From assembly GCA_024742305.1 (NCBI GenBank), contig JANSYQ010000008.1, positions 1 to 64,000 of the forward strand: 64,000 bases of DNA, in the 5' to 3' direction. Positions 10,344-19,842 of the stretch are shown here, one piece after another (position 1 is the stretch's first letter; the number at the start of each line of letters is the position of its first letter). The stretch comes from a bacterium. GTDB lineage: Bacteria > Bacteroidota > Bacteroidia > Flavobacteriales_D > Crocinitomicaceae. A program made the position numbers and the translations under genes. The notes under the pieces were generated by a model, which was not told the origin of the DNA, did not search any database, and saw only the letters and a program-made list of their open reading frames with translations.

Positions 10344-10979
10344 CTATTTTGTCAAAACAGCATTTAATGAGAACTCTACACTTGGATTAATTCCGTCGCC
10401 TGATTCAGGGACCATGAATCCTGGGATTCCCATATCTGCAAAGCTAATTGGGAAATCTCCCATAATCATAACTTTGTCGCCATCTTGCTTGATTGTTGCT
10501 GGAACTGTAGTTTCCACGTCTTTTCCGATCACATTCAAAGTCATAGATAACTGTCCGTTGTCATACGAATTCAAAGTAACCATTGCCATTGGGAAATCTG
10601 GTGTGTTCCAGAACATATTTTGCGGATGATCCTCGTCAGGTGCAGTTCCTTTCAAGTGCGCTGCCAAGTATCCTTTCTTTTCATCATCCATTCCTTCGTC
10701 AGTCACTTTAATAGAGTTCATGTCAATTTTGAAAGAACCTGATTCCAATGCATCTCCCATCATAGTGATCGACCCTTCCGTTACTTGTACCGTACCGTCG
10801 TGTCCATATTCCGGACTCATTTCACCGTGCCATTTCAATGTTGTAGCAGCAGGATCCAATGTATACGTAACCGCTTCTACTTTCTCTTCTGTTCCATTCT
10901 CATCTGTAGTTTCTTCAGATGAACAAGAGGCTACAAATAATGCTGTTGCAGCCAAAAAAAATACGCTTGCTTTTTTCAT
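10344..10979 (-). CDS. YceI-family lipoprotein
   Basis: FVASCSSEE lipobox; YTLDPAATTLKWHGEM..., MTLNVIGKDVETTVPATI. Confidence 0.75.
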   Translation of the reverse strand: MKKASVFFLAATALFVASCSSEETTDENGTEEKVEAVTYTLDPAATTLKWHGEMSPEYGHDGTVQVTEGSITMMGDALESGSFKIDMNSIKVTDEGMDDEKKGYLAAHLKGTAPDEDHPQNMFWNTPDFPMAMVTLNSYDNGQLSMTLNVIGKDVETTVPATIKQDGDKVMIMGDFPISFADMGIPGFMVPESGDGINPSVEFSLNAVLTK

Positions 10980-11089
10980 GTCTTTATCAATTTAGGTGTC
11001 CAAATATAGATAATAAATACCATGGTAACAAAAATCAGGGAATTTATTTGAGGTTTTATTCGTTGCAGGGAATTATATATCTTCGGAAA

Positions 11090-11839
11090 ATGAAGTTATT
11101 CCTAGACGCACAGCGGTATATAGACACGAGTCAACCATTGGATATTTCTCTCGGTTTAAGCAACACACCGAGCAATCCTCGGGCTTGGTATGTTGATCCG
11201 CCAACTTTTGAGCCAGTCCGAACAGAGCATTATACTGGTTCCGTTGCTGAAGGAGGCTCGGTAAATTTTCGTGACATCTTTTTCAATCCACATGGACATG
11301 GAACACACACGGAATGTCTAGGACACATTACCAAGGAAGTGCATTCGATCAATGAGAAGCTTCAGGAGTACTTCTTCGAGGCACAAGTAATTTCGATTGA
11401 ACCTATAACACGTGAGAATGGGAAAGATTCGGACCGCGTAATTACGCTGGAGCAGATGAAGGCTCAAGATATAAAAAAGGAGGCGCTTATTTTAAGGACA
11501 CTACCAAACTCGACAGAAAAGCGAACGATGAACTACTCGGATAGTAATCCGGCGTTTTTAGAGCGCGAGATTGCTGCTTATTTGATTGAACAAGGAGTGA
11601 AACATTTTTTATTAGACCTTCCCTCAGTGGATCGCGAGTCCGACGGAGGTGAGTTGGCGTTTCATCACGATTTTTGGGAAGTGCCACAGAATCCAAATCA
11701 CGAGCGAACCATCACAGAGTTGATCTACGTGCCAAATTCCATTTCAGATGGGGAATACATTATGAATCTTCAAGTTGCGCCATTCGAGAATGATGCTGCA
11801 CCAAGTCGCCCCGTATTGTACAAAGTAGAACAGAAATAA
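11090..11839 (+). CDS. Cyclase family protein (kynurenine formamidase-like)
   Basis: FNPHGHGTHTECLGHI metal-binding motif; start placed at MKLFLDAQRYIDTSQPLDIS. Confidence 0.8.
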   Translation: MKLFLDAQRYIDTSQPLDISLGLSNTPSNPRAWYVDPPTFEPVRTEHYTGSVAEGGSVNFRDIFFNPHGHGTHTECLGHITKEVHSINEKLQEYFFEAQVISIEPITRENGKDSDRVITLEQMKAQDIKKEALILRTLPNSTEKRTMNYSDSNPAFLEREIAAYLIEQGVKHFLLDLPSVDRESDGGELAFHHDFWEVPQNPNHERTITELIYVPNSISDGEYIMNLQVAPFENDAAPSRPVLYKVEQK

Positions 11840-11909
11840 ATGTAATTCTAAGTTGTACTTAAAATCTGAACTGGCTGTATCCTGAAGTAGAAATAGAAAA
11901 GTTTAGCAC

Positions 11910-11944
11910 AAAAAAAAGAGTTGATTCGTGGTCAACTCTTTTTT
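11910..11944. terminator. Bidirectional intrinsic terminator between convergent units
   Basis: aaaaaaaagagttga-ttcgtgg-tcaactctttttt. Confidence 0.8.
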
Positions 11945-12306
11945 ATAAGTAGTAAGTTAATTTTTCTTGTAGTAGTTGTAACAACAATCTTCTTGGTAGT
12001 AGGTAGTTAAAACCCTTATTCAAAGTGAAATAAAAAAATCAGGTATTTTCTTTAAGCCTTGTTCGTAAGAACGTGCTTCAAAACAGAGGCTAAGAACTGT
12101 TATACTCTTTAATCAAACTAGAAAATGAAACTGCCTCTCCAAGCAGTAATCCTCCAATATTTCAAAGCGAAACTCAAAGAAAATTACCTGACATTTCTCC
12201 TTATTTCTTAATGTAAGTATAAGAAGTTCTTTTCGAACGCTTTGGGTAGAATGAATATTCAGTACTTACGCATGAATATTTAACGATTTCGAATGAGTTT
12301 TTGATT

Positions 12307-13050
12307 TTAGAGATTCTCCAATCGTGTGAAGAACGCATCTCGCTTTGCAGGAGACAAAGGCACTTCAGAACCATCTTTCATCACTACGGCACCACCATTT
12401 TTCTTGTCGTAGCGGTCCACATAGTTAATATTGATAAGGTGTGATTGCTGCACACGTAGGAAGTTATGCCCCGAAAGAAGGGTTTCATATTCCTTGAGCG
12501 TTTTAGATACCAAAATCTTCTTGTTGTCTTTTAGGAAGAAGGAAGTATAGTTTCTGTCTGCTTCACAGCGAATGATTTGATCTAATTCCACCACGTGAAC
12601 ACTCTCCTGTGTTTTTAGCACCAAGCGGCGCTTCTCATTGGGCTGAATGTTTTTATGGAGTGCTTCGAACTGGCTTTTTTCTTTTCGATCATCAATAGTG
12701 GAAAGTGCTTTTTCCAGTGCGGCGCGAAGTTCACTCGTATCAACTGGCTTCAAAAGGTAATCCAGAGCACTGAACTTAATAGCCTTGATAGCAAACTCTT
12801 CGTGAGCTGTAATGAATATAACTTCGAATTGTTTGTCTTCAATAGAACGAATAACATCGAACCCGGTACCGTCCGGCATTTGAATGTCGATGAATACAAT
12901 GTCAGGTTGATGATTTTCAATGGCGGCGATGGCAGATTGTACGTTTTCCCCTTCGGGAATCGTTTCGACATCGTATCCAAATGAGTCGATCATTTTAGCG
13001 ATTAGTTCACGAGTTCTGTTCTCGTCATCGATAATCAATACCTTCTTCAT
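12307..13050 (-). CDS. LytTR-family response regulator
   Basis: Receiver domain VLIIDDENRTRELI...DIQMPDGTGFDVI, LytTR domain FLRVQQSHLININYVDRYDKKNGGAVVMKDGSEVPLS. Confidence 0.92.
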   Translation of the reverse strand: MKKVLIIDDENRTRELIAKMIDSFGYDVETIPEGENVQSAIAAIENHQPDIVFIDIQMPDGTGFDVIRSIEDKQFEVIFITAHEEFAIKAIKFSALDYLLKPVDTSELRAALEKALSTIDDRKEKSQFEALHKNIQPNEKRRLVLKTQESVHVVELDQIIRCEADRNYTSFFLKDNKKILVSKTLKEYETLLSGHNFLRVQQSHLININYVDRYDKKNGGAVVMKDGSEVPLSPAKRDAFFTRLENL

Positions 13051-13076
13051 ATTCTATAGTTTGGTCGTATTTTATT

Positions 13077-15287
13077 TCAGGCTTCAGAAGTGTAAGGTAG
13101 TGAAATTAACACTTTTGTTCCTGTTTCTTCCTCTTTATTATAGTCTTCGATATGCATGTACCGATCGGTGCGGAACTTTTTATTCAGGTTTTCCACACGT
13201 TCTGCGGTAATTTCCATTGCCATACTTCTATGCGCAGAACTTTTCTTTTTTGCTTTCGATGCTTTTCGTCCGATACCGTTATCAATTATGGTGATGTGCA
13301 GCATCTTATCCACTTTTGTAAACGATATACGAATGAACCCGCCTTCGATGGTATGCAACTGTCCGTGTTCAATAGAGTTTTCAATAAATGGCTGCGTAAT
13401 CATCGGTGGAATTTGAGCGGCCTCGGCAATAAGTTCATCATCAGCGACAATCTCATATTCAAAGCGTTCCTGAAAACGCAATTTCTGCATCGCGAGATAT
13501 TTGCTCAAAATCTCAATTTCTGTTTCCATCGGGATTTGCTCCTTCGGTGAGTTCTCCAAAATCAAGCGCATCAAACGGGAGAAATTCACCAAAAATTTGG
13601 ACGAATTTTCTGTGTCATTCTCGTAAATGTAGCTCTGAATTACCGACATCGCATTAAAGACAAAATGCGGATTCATCTGTGTACGAAGTAGTGTTTGCGA
13701 CATCTCCGCTTCCCGCTGTCGTTGCTTGATTTGCGTTTGGTTCCAGCGGTAGAACAAGATCAATCCTGCCATCACGATAATGATAATAAAGGCAATGATG
13801 ATATACATTTGGAAGTTGTTGCGCAGTTGACTGTATTCCAGTCGTGCGGTGGTCATTTCACGTTCTTGGCGCTGCCGTTGAATGGAGTCGGCTTGAGCGT
13901 TGATCAATCGTTCGCGTTGTTCAGATCGGTAGGATTCACTCAACTCTGCGATGCGCGTTGCGGCCTGCACCGTAGTGTTGCTGTCTACATAGTCCAAGTA
14001 CTTTTCCATGTACTCCAAAGCAAGGGTGCTGTTGTTCAGTTCTTTGTACACATCGGCAATGACGCGATAGGTCTGATAAATTTGGCTCTTCGCCTTGTAT
14101 TGTTCTCGAATTTCGATGGAACGATTTAAGTAGTTCAATGCATTCTGATAACGCTTTTGCTCCTTGAAAACCGTACCTACGTTATGGTATACCTCGGCAA
14201 TTTCCTGTTTGTTTCCCGCCGATTCATAGAATACCAACGCCTTGTTAAAGTTGATGGAGGCTTCACTGTAATTCTCTTGCTCCTTGTACACAAGACCTAA
14301 TACGTTGTGCGTAAGTCCTAATCCGTTAATGTCATTCAACTCCGTCAGTAAAATAGTGGAGCGATTCGCGTTTTTAATGGCTTTGTCGTACTGATCACGA
14401 TCCAATTGAACGGTCGCCAAGAAGGTGAGAGCCAGTGCCATTTGCCGTTTGTCGTTGATCGCTTGCGAGTAACTGAGAGAGCGACGGAAGTAGTATTCGG
14501 CATCGTCCAAGTTGAGAATTTCTCGCTGCGTTTGTCCTACTTCTCGGCAAAAGCGTGCAAGTAAAAGTGAATTGCCAACTCCCTGAGCCAGTTGAAGCGC
14601 AACTAGGTTTTTTGCAACGCCCAGTTCCACCTGACCGAAAAAACTGTACACCTGCGCAATGGTGTTGAAGGAGCGCGCCAGTTCTGCTTTGTTTCCGCTT
14701 CGTCGACCAGCATTGATGGCTTTGTTTGCGTAGTGCAGGGACGAATCCTTTTCGTTAAATCGCATGAAATTGAGTGCGATGTGTTGATAGGTTTCCGACT
14801 GTTTGGCGATGTCACGAATGCGTTTGGCCTTTTTCAGTGCGAGCTTCAAATAGGATTTCGCCGTTTCGAATTCCTGCATCTTACTGTGATAAAAGCCGAG
14901 GTGACGATAAATCGTGAACTGAACTTCATCTCCTTTTAACTTGTTCAGAAAAGGCTGGCATGCGAGAATCGTGCTGTAATAGGAATCCAAATCACCACGA
15001 ATTAAGTACACTTCAGCGCTGTACATCAACGCGGTAAACCGAAGAGAATCTTCAAATTTTCGACTCTCGTTGAGAAGTTCTTCTCGAAGGGAATCGGCTT
15101 TATCAATGTTATTTGCCTTGTAGTAATCTCCCAGGTCCAACATAGATTCGAAACGTTGTTGGGGAGACTTTGCGGCTGTAACTGCGCGAATTAGCTGCTC
15201 TTCATTCCCTTGGGATTGGGCGTGAACAGCACTGCTGTAAGTGCATACAGCAAAGAAGCTAAGAAATAGGAGGAGCGTCGTTCGCAT
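13077..15287 (-). CDS. TPR-containing LytS-like sensor histidine kinase
   Basis: TPR array, TM, LLRTQMNPHFVFNAMSVIQSYI, PPMITQPFIENSIEHG; start placed at the signal-peptide Met (MRTTLLLFLSFF). Confidence 0.9.
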   Translation of the reverse strand: MRTTLLLFLSFFAVCTYSSAVHAQSQGNEEQLIRAVTAAKSPQQRFESMLDLGDYYKANNIDKADSLREELLNESRKFEDSLRFTALMYSAEVYLIRGDLDSYYSTILACQPFLNKLKGDEVQFTIYRHLGFYHSKMQEFETAKSYLKLALKKAKRIRDIAKQSETYQHIALNFMRFNEKDSSLHYANKAINAGRRSGNKAELARSFNTIAQVYSFFGQVELGVAKNLVALQLAQGVGNSLLLARFCREVGQTQREILNLDDAEYYFRRSLSYSQAINDKRQMALALTFLATVQLDRDQYDKAIKNANRSTILLTELNDINGLGLTHNVLGLVYKEQENYSEASINFNKALVFYESAGNKQEIAEVYHNVGTVFKEQKRYQNALNYLNRSIEIREQYKAKSQIYQTYRVIADVYKELNNSTLALEYMEKYLDYVDSNTTVQAATRIAELSESYRSEQRERLINAQADSIQRQRQEREMTTARLEYSQLRNNFQMYIIIAFIIIIVMAGLILFYRWNQTQIKQRQREAEMSQTLLRTQMNPHFVFNAMSVIQSYIYENDTENSSKFLVNFSRLMRLILENSPKEQIPMETEIEILSKYLAMQKLRFQERFEYEIVADDELIAEAAQIPPMITQPFIENSIEHGQLHTIEGGFIRISFTKVDKMLHITIIDNGIGRKASKAKKKSSAHRSMAMEITAERVENLNKKFRTDRYMHIEDYNKEEETGTKVLISLPYTSEA

Positions 15288-15371
15288 GGAAATACTAAGA
15301 TAGAAAAATCCGCTTTTGAAACTCATTTTTGGGTTGGGGATTTCCTTTCCTATCCATGCATGCAAAGTCGC

Positions 15372-15399
15372 TTGATTCGCTATGCATTTACTATCTTTG
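15372..15399 (+). promoter_or_regulatory. Bacteroidota sigma-A type promoter of leuS
   Basis: TTG-N17-TATCTTTG matches the TTG-N(17-23)-TAnnTTTG consensus. Confidence 0.7.
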
Positions 15400-15421
15400 G
15401 CGCTTCAAAAGTAACGAAGCA

Positions 15422-18337
15422 ATGGAATACGATTTTCGCAAGATAGAAAAGGAATGGCGCGAGTTTTGGGCAGAGAACAAGACGTTTAAGGCAGAGGACT
15501 TTTCTGATAAGCCCAAGTACTACGTCCTCGACATGTTTCCTTATCCTTCAGGAGCTGGATTGCACGTAGGGCACCCGCTTGGCTACATTGCCTCGGATAT
15601 TTTTGCTCGTTACAAAAGACTTCAAGGTTACAATGTTTTGCATCCCATGGGCTACGATTCTTTTGGTCTTCCAGCGGAGCAATATGCGATTCAAACAGGA
15701 CAACATCCAGAGAAAACAACCAAAGAAAATATCGCACGATACCGCGGTCAGATGGATAAAATTGGTTTCTCCTTCGACTGGGATCGAGAGGTGCGAACTT
15801 CGTCTCCGGAATATTACAAATGGACGCAATGGATTTTCAAGCAATTGTTCGATTGCTGGTACGATAAAGACGCCGATAAAGCAGCACGCATTGCGGAATT
15901 GGTAGCAACATTTGAAGCTCAAGGAAATGCGAACGTAAACGCCGAGCACGACTTCGAAGGAACGTTTACCGCTGAGGAATGGAAAGCGATGTCGGAGAAA
16001 GAACAAAGTTCTGTTTTGATGTCTTACCGATTGACCTACCTCGCTGATTCTTGGGTAAACTGGTGTCCAGCTTTAGGAACCGTTTTGGCAAACGATGAAG
16101 TGGTGAACGGAGTTTCGGAACGCGGAGGACATCCGGTAGAACAGAAATTAATGCGCCAGTGGTCGATGCGAATTAAAGCGTATGCTGAGCGTTTGCTAAC
16201 CGGATTGGAAACTATCGACTGGACAGACTCCATCAAGGATCAACAGCGCAACTGGATCGGAAAATCGCAAGGTGCCTCGGTACGCTTCAAAGTTGATTTC
16301 GACTCCGCTCAATCAACTGATCACGAAATCGAAGTCTTTACTACACGACCGGATACCATTTTCGGTGTTTCGTTCATGGTGTTGGCACCAGAGCATCCAT
16401 TAGTAGATCAAATTACGACAGAAGAGTTTGCCGCGGACGTGGCAGAATACAAACGTCAGGCTTCTTTGAAATCGGAGCGCGACCGTCAATCCGATGTGAA
16501 AAATATTACCGGACAAAACACCGGAGCTTTTGCTGTTCATCCATTTACGGGAGAGAAAGTACAAATTTGGATCGGCGATTACGTATTGGCTTCCTACGGA
16601 ACAGGAGCTGTAATGGCGGTTCCTTGTGGCGACCAACGCGATTGGGACTTTGCCAAGCATTTCGGCATCGAGATCATCAATATTTTCGAAGATATAGACA
16701 TTTCAGAAGGTGCTTATGCCGAGAAAGATGCTATGATTGCCAATTCGGATTTTTTGAACGGATTACCAGCGAAAAAAGCGATCAAAACGGCGATTCACGA
16801 AATTGAAAAACGCGGATTTGGTAAAGGAAAAACGCAGTATCGATTGCGCGATGCCGTTTTCTCACGCCAGCGTTATTGGGGAGAACCATTCCCTGTTTAT
16901 TATAAAGACGAAGTGCCGCATTTGGTACCCGATGAAGACTTGCCGATAACACTTCCTGAAGTAGATAAATACTTACCAACCGAAGACGGAGAACCGCCGT
17001 TGGCGCGTGCCGATAAAAGCGCTTGGAATTACCAAAAAGGCGACCGCATGGAGTTCAACACCATGCCGGGCTGGGCAGGAAGCTCGTGGTACTTCCTTCG
17101 CTATATGGACCCAGACAATCAGAGTGAGTTTGTAGCGAAGGAGAAAGTAGACTACTGGCAAAATGTCGATTTGTACATCGGTGGGTCAGAACACGCAACC
17201 GGACACTTGTTGTACGCTCGTTTTTGGACGAAATTCTTGTACGATTTGGGCTACATTCCTTTCGAAGAGCCGTTCCAAAAGATGATCAACCAAGGGATGA
17301 TTTTGGGGAGAAGCAGTATAATATATCGAGTCTCAATTGATATGAAAGTTGATGAGAAACGTGTCGATAGTGGCAGCCAATTGAAACCTGTTTTTGTTTC
17401 GCTTAGGCGTAAAGATTCGTTTACCAAAGAAGACTATATTAGATATTTAAGCAAGCATTACAATGATTATCCATTTAGTACTGATATGCTAATTGGCGAA
17501 ATAGATTTCACTCCAATTCATGTTGATATTTCATTTGTAGAAAACGATGTATTAGATACAGAAGCATGTCGTCATTGGAGACCGGAGTTTGCCTATGCAA
17601 TATTCGCACCCGAAGATGACGGGAAATTCCTTTGTGGTCACGAAGTAGAAAAAATGTCCAAATCGAAGTACAACGTGCAAACCCCCGACGATTTGTGTGA
17701 TGACTTCGGTGCAGATACGCTGCGCATGTACGAAATGTTCCTTGGGCCGCTGGAGCAAAGCAAGCCGTGGGATACAAAAGGCATTAACGGTGTACATAAC
17801 TTCTTGCGCAAATTGTGGCGTTTGTTCCACGACAAGAACAACGAAGTAAGTTTGGACGAAGGAACACCAAGCAAAGACGCCTTGAAAACCTTGCACAAAA
17901 CCATCAAGAAAGTTGGCGATGATTTGGAACGTTTCTCTTTCAATACAGGTGTTTCCAATTTCATGATTTGCGTGAACGAACTCACCGATCAGAAATGCAA
18001 CAACAAGCACATTCTGGAACAATTGACCATTTTGATTTCTCCGTATGCACCGCACATTGCAGAAGAATTGTGGGTGCGCCTTGGAAACCAAGCTGGAACT
18101 ATATCTTATGCGAAATTCCCAGAATTCAACGAAGAACATTTGGTAGAATCTAGCCATGAATACCCGATTTCTTTCAACGGAAAAATGCGATTCAAACTAG
18201 AGTTCCCGTTGGACATGAGCAAGGACCAAATCGAGAAAGAGGTCTTGGCGAACGAAAACGCGCAGAAATGGCTCGAAGGAAAAGATCCTAAGAAAGTGAT
18301 TGTTGTACCAGGAAAAATTGTGAATGTCGTAATCTAG
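15422..18337 (+). CDS. leuS: Leucine--tRNA ligase
   Basis: MEYDFRKIEKEWREFW, MFPYPSGAGLHVGHPLGY, VEKMSKSKYN. Confidence 0.95.
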   Translation: MEYDFRKIEKEWREFWAENKTFKAEDFSDKPKYYVLDMFPYPSGAGLHVGHPLGYIASDIFARYKRLQGYNVLHPMGYDSFGLPAEQYAIQTGQHPEKTTKENIARYRGQMDKIGFSFDWDREVRTSSPEYYKWTQWIFKQLFDCWYDKDADKAARIAELVATFEAQGNANVNAEHDFEGTFTAEEWKAMSEKEQSSVLMSYRLTYLADSWVNWCPALGTVLANDEVVNGVSERGGHPVEQKLMRQWSMRIKAYAERLLTGLETIDWTDSIKDQQRNWIGKSQGASVRFKVDFDSAQSTDHEIEVFTTRPDTIFGVSFMVLAPEHPLVDQITTEEFAADVAEYKRQASLKSERDRQSDVKNITGQNTGAFAVHPFTGEKVQIWIGDYVLASYGTGAVMAVPCGDQRDWDFAKHFGIEIINIFEDIDISEGAYAEKDAMIANSDFLNGLPAKKAIKTAIHEIEKRGFGKGKTQYRLRDAVFSRQRYWGEPFPVYYKDEVPHLVPDEDLPITLPEVDKYLPTEDGEPPLARADKSAWNYQKGDRMEFNTMPGWAGSSWYFLRYMDPDNQSEFVAKEKVDYWQNVDLYIGGSEHATGHLLYARFWTKFLYDLGYIPFEEPFQKMINQGMILGRSSIIYRVSIDMKVDEKRVDSGSQLKPVFVSLRRKDSFTKEDYIRYLSKHYNDYPFSTDMLIGEIDFTPIHVDISFVENDVLDTEACRHWRPEFAYAIFAPEDDGKFLCGHEVEKMSKSKYNVQTPDDLCDDFGADTLRMYEMFLGPLEQSKPWDTKGINGVHNFLRKLWRLFHDKNNEVSLDEGTPSKDALKTLHKTIKKVGDDLERFSFNTGVSNFMICVNELTDQKCNNKHILEQLTILISPYAPHIAEELWVRLGNQAGTISYAKFPEFNEEHLVESSHEYPISFNGKMRFKLEFPLDMSKDQIEKEVLANENAQKWLEGKDPKKVIVVPGKIVNVVI

Positions 18338-18963
18338 TGCTATACACCACGGACGATATCGTTTTTGTTGTCGACATTGTGGGAACCTTGGTTTTCGCAA
18401 TTAGTGGTGCCTTGGCAGCGGGTGAGAAGCGTTTCGATTTGATGGGAGTAGCAATCATTGCCTTCGTAACGGCAGTTGGAGGTGGAACCGTACGCGATTT
18501 ACTTATCGGTTCACATCCTGTAGGTTGGATGCAAAATTACCAATACATCCTACTGACAAGCGTCGGCGTATTGCTGGTGTTCTTTTTGCACAAACATTTG
18601 CAACGTTTTCGAAAATCCTTCTTTTTGTTCGATGCTATCGGGCTGGGAACTTTCGCTATCGCGGGAATGGAAAAGGCACTGAGTTTTGGAATCAATCCGG
18701 GTTATGCAATTCTTTGCGGTATGATTACAGGTTGTTTTGGCGGGTTAACGCGCGATGTTTTGTGTAATGATATTCCACTTATTTTCCGAAAAGAAATGTA
18801 CGCACTTCCAGCACTTGCAGGAGCATCGGCTTATCTCGGACTAGATCGTTTGGGCGTTATTCCTGAGGTGAGTTTGCCACTTACAATTCTCTTGGTGACT
18901 CTATTCCGAGTTTTTGCGGTACGCTACGATTGGGGCTTGCCGAAAATCAAAATGAATTCTTAG
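18337..18963 (+). CDS. Trimeric intracellular cation channel (UPF0126/YadS) family protein
   Basis: GALAAGEKRFDLMGVAIIAFVTAVGGGTVRDLLIG and second repeat; GTG start overlaps the leuS stop. Confidence 0.85.
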   Translation: MLYTTDDIVFVVDIVGTLVFAISGALAAGEKRFDLMGVAIIAFVTAVGGGTVRDLLIGSHPVGWMQNYQYILLTSVGVLLVFFLHKHLQRFRKSFFLFDAIGLGTFAIAGMEKALSFGINPGYAILCGMITGCFGGLTRDVLCNDIPLIFRKEMYALPALAGASAYLGLDRLGVIPEVSLPLTILLVTLFRVFAVRYDWGLPKIKMNS

Positions 18964-18974
18964 ACAGGTGAGAG

Positions 18975-19050
18975 GGGAATGTCAGAAGAGAGAAGTAAAA
19001 AGTGAGAAGAAAAACTGTATTCACCTCTCACTAATCACTTTTCTCTAATA
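18975..19050. repeat. Imperfect inverted repeat of AGAAGT/CTTCTC tracts (Bacteroidota intergenic repeat)
   Basis: agagagaagtaaaaagtgagaag...cctctcactaatcacttttctct. Confidence 0.5.
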
Positions 19051-19190
19051 TTTTGAGAATATACCCGACACCGGCAGAAAGCAGATCACCAAACCTGTTA
19101 TGTATTTTACAATATTCTCTCAGTGCGCGGCATCGGGTACCCATCCTCTAGGCAGTATTTTGATAACTAGATTTTCCTTGATCTCTTAAC

Positions 19191-19535
19191 TCATCGTAAT
19201 TTTTTCATCTTCAATTCTTCAATAATAATTTTCAACTCTCGTTGGATGCTTTTGATCACATGTTCAGCGTTTTTTGAGGAGTTTTGTTCCGAAACGACCT
19301 CAATATCTTCCAGCTTTTTGACTAACGAGTTGGCTTGAATCGAAAGAAAATAAGACTTCAATTTGCTCATCACCTCTTTGAGAGATGCGCTGTCATTGTT
19401 TCGTAAATGAAGCTCCATTTCCTCCAATAAGATTGGGGTCGATACAATCAACTTTTCTAAAATGAATTGCACCAATTCTTTTGAGCCGTCGCACGACCTG
19501 TACAAGCCATCAAGATTGAAATTTCTACTACGCAT
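19191..19535 (-). CDS. Orphan Hpt-like protein with degenerate phosphorylation motif
   Basis: NFNLDGLYRSCDGSKELVQFILEKLIVSTPILLEEMELHLRNNDSASLKEVMSKLKSYFLS aligns by eye with Hpt domains; AHKLK position reads MSKLK. Confidence 0.45.
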   Translation of the reverse strand: MRSRNFNLDGLYRSCDGSKELVQFILEKLIVSTPILLEEMELHLRNNDSASLKEVMSKLKSYFLSIQANSLVKKLEDIEVVSEQNSSKNAEHVIKSIQRELKIIIEELKMKKLR

Positions 19536-19806
19536 AAAACAGTATTTAACGCAATTCCAAAGAATTGAAGGATACCACTTCTGTGTAGATAATGTAGGGG
19601 GTTGAATTAGTGATGAAATGAAAAACCATTCAAAGGGTATTGGGATGATTAAGGACTCATAACGGTAAAATTTGGTGATTTGTTCTAGCAATGTACGAAG
19701 CTCACCCCCTGAAAATCAACTCATGTTTCCGAACGCTTGTAAACGTTTTCCGACCGCTAAGAAATATTCATAGATACAATAGCTTGGATCATTTCTTCGT
19801 TTTATT

Positions 19807-19822
19807 TGGCACAGGCTTTGTA
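19807..19822 (+). promoter_or_regulatory. Sigma54-like promoter of the DUF3108 gene
   Basis: TGGCACA-GGCT-TTGTA, correct GG/GC-position spacing, 20 nt before the ATG. Confidence 0.45.
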
Positions 19823-19842
19823 TTATCTCAGTAACAGTTAAA

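Noticed and set aside
17312-17610. Intein or mobile insertion in leuS
   Set aside because: The frame is uninterrupted and Bacteroidota LeuRS normally has an insertion here; no intein motifs or self-splicing intron features.
17508-18157. Long antisense ORFs within leuS, lepA, sucA, metG and similar genes
   Set aside because: Typical shadow ORFs opposite well-supported coding genes; no recognisable protein motifs.
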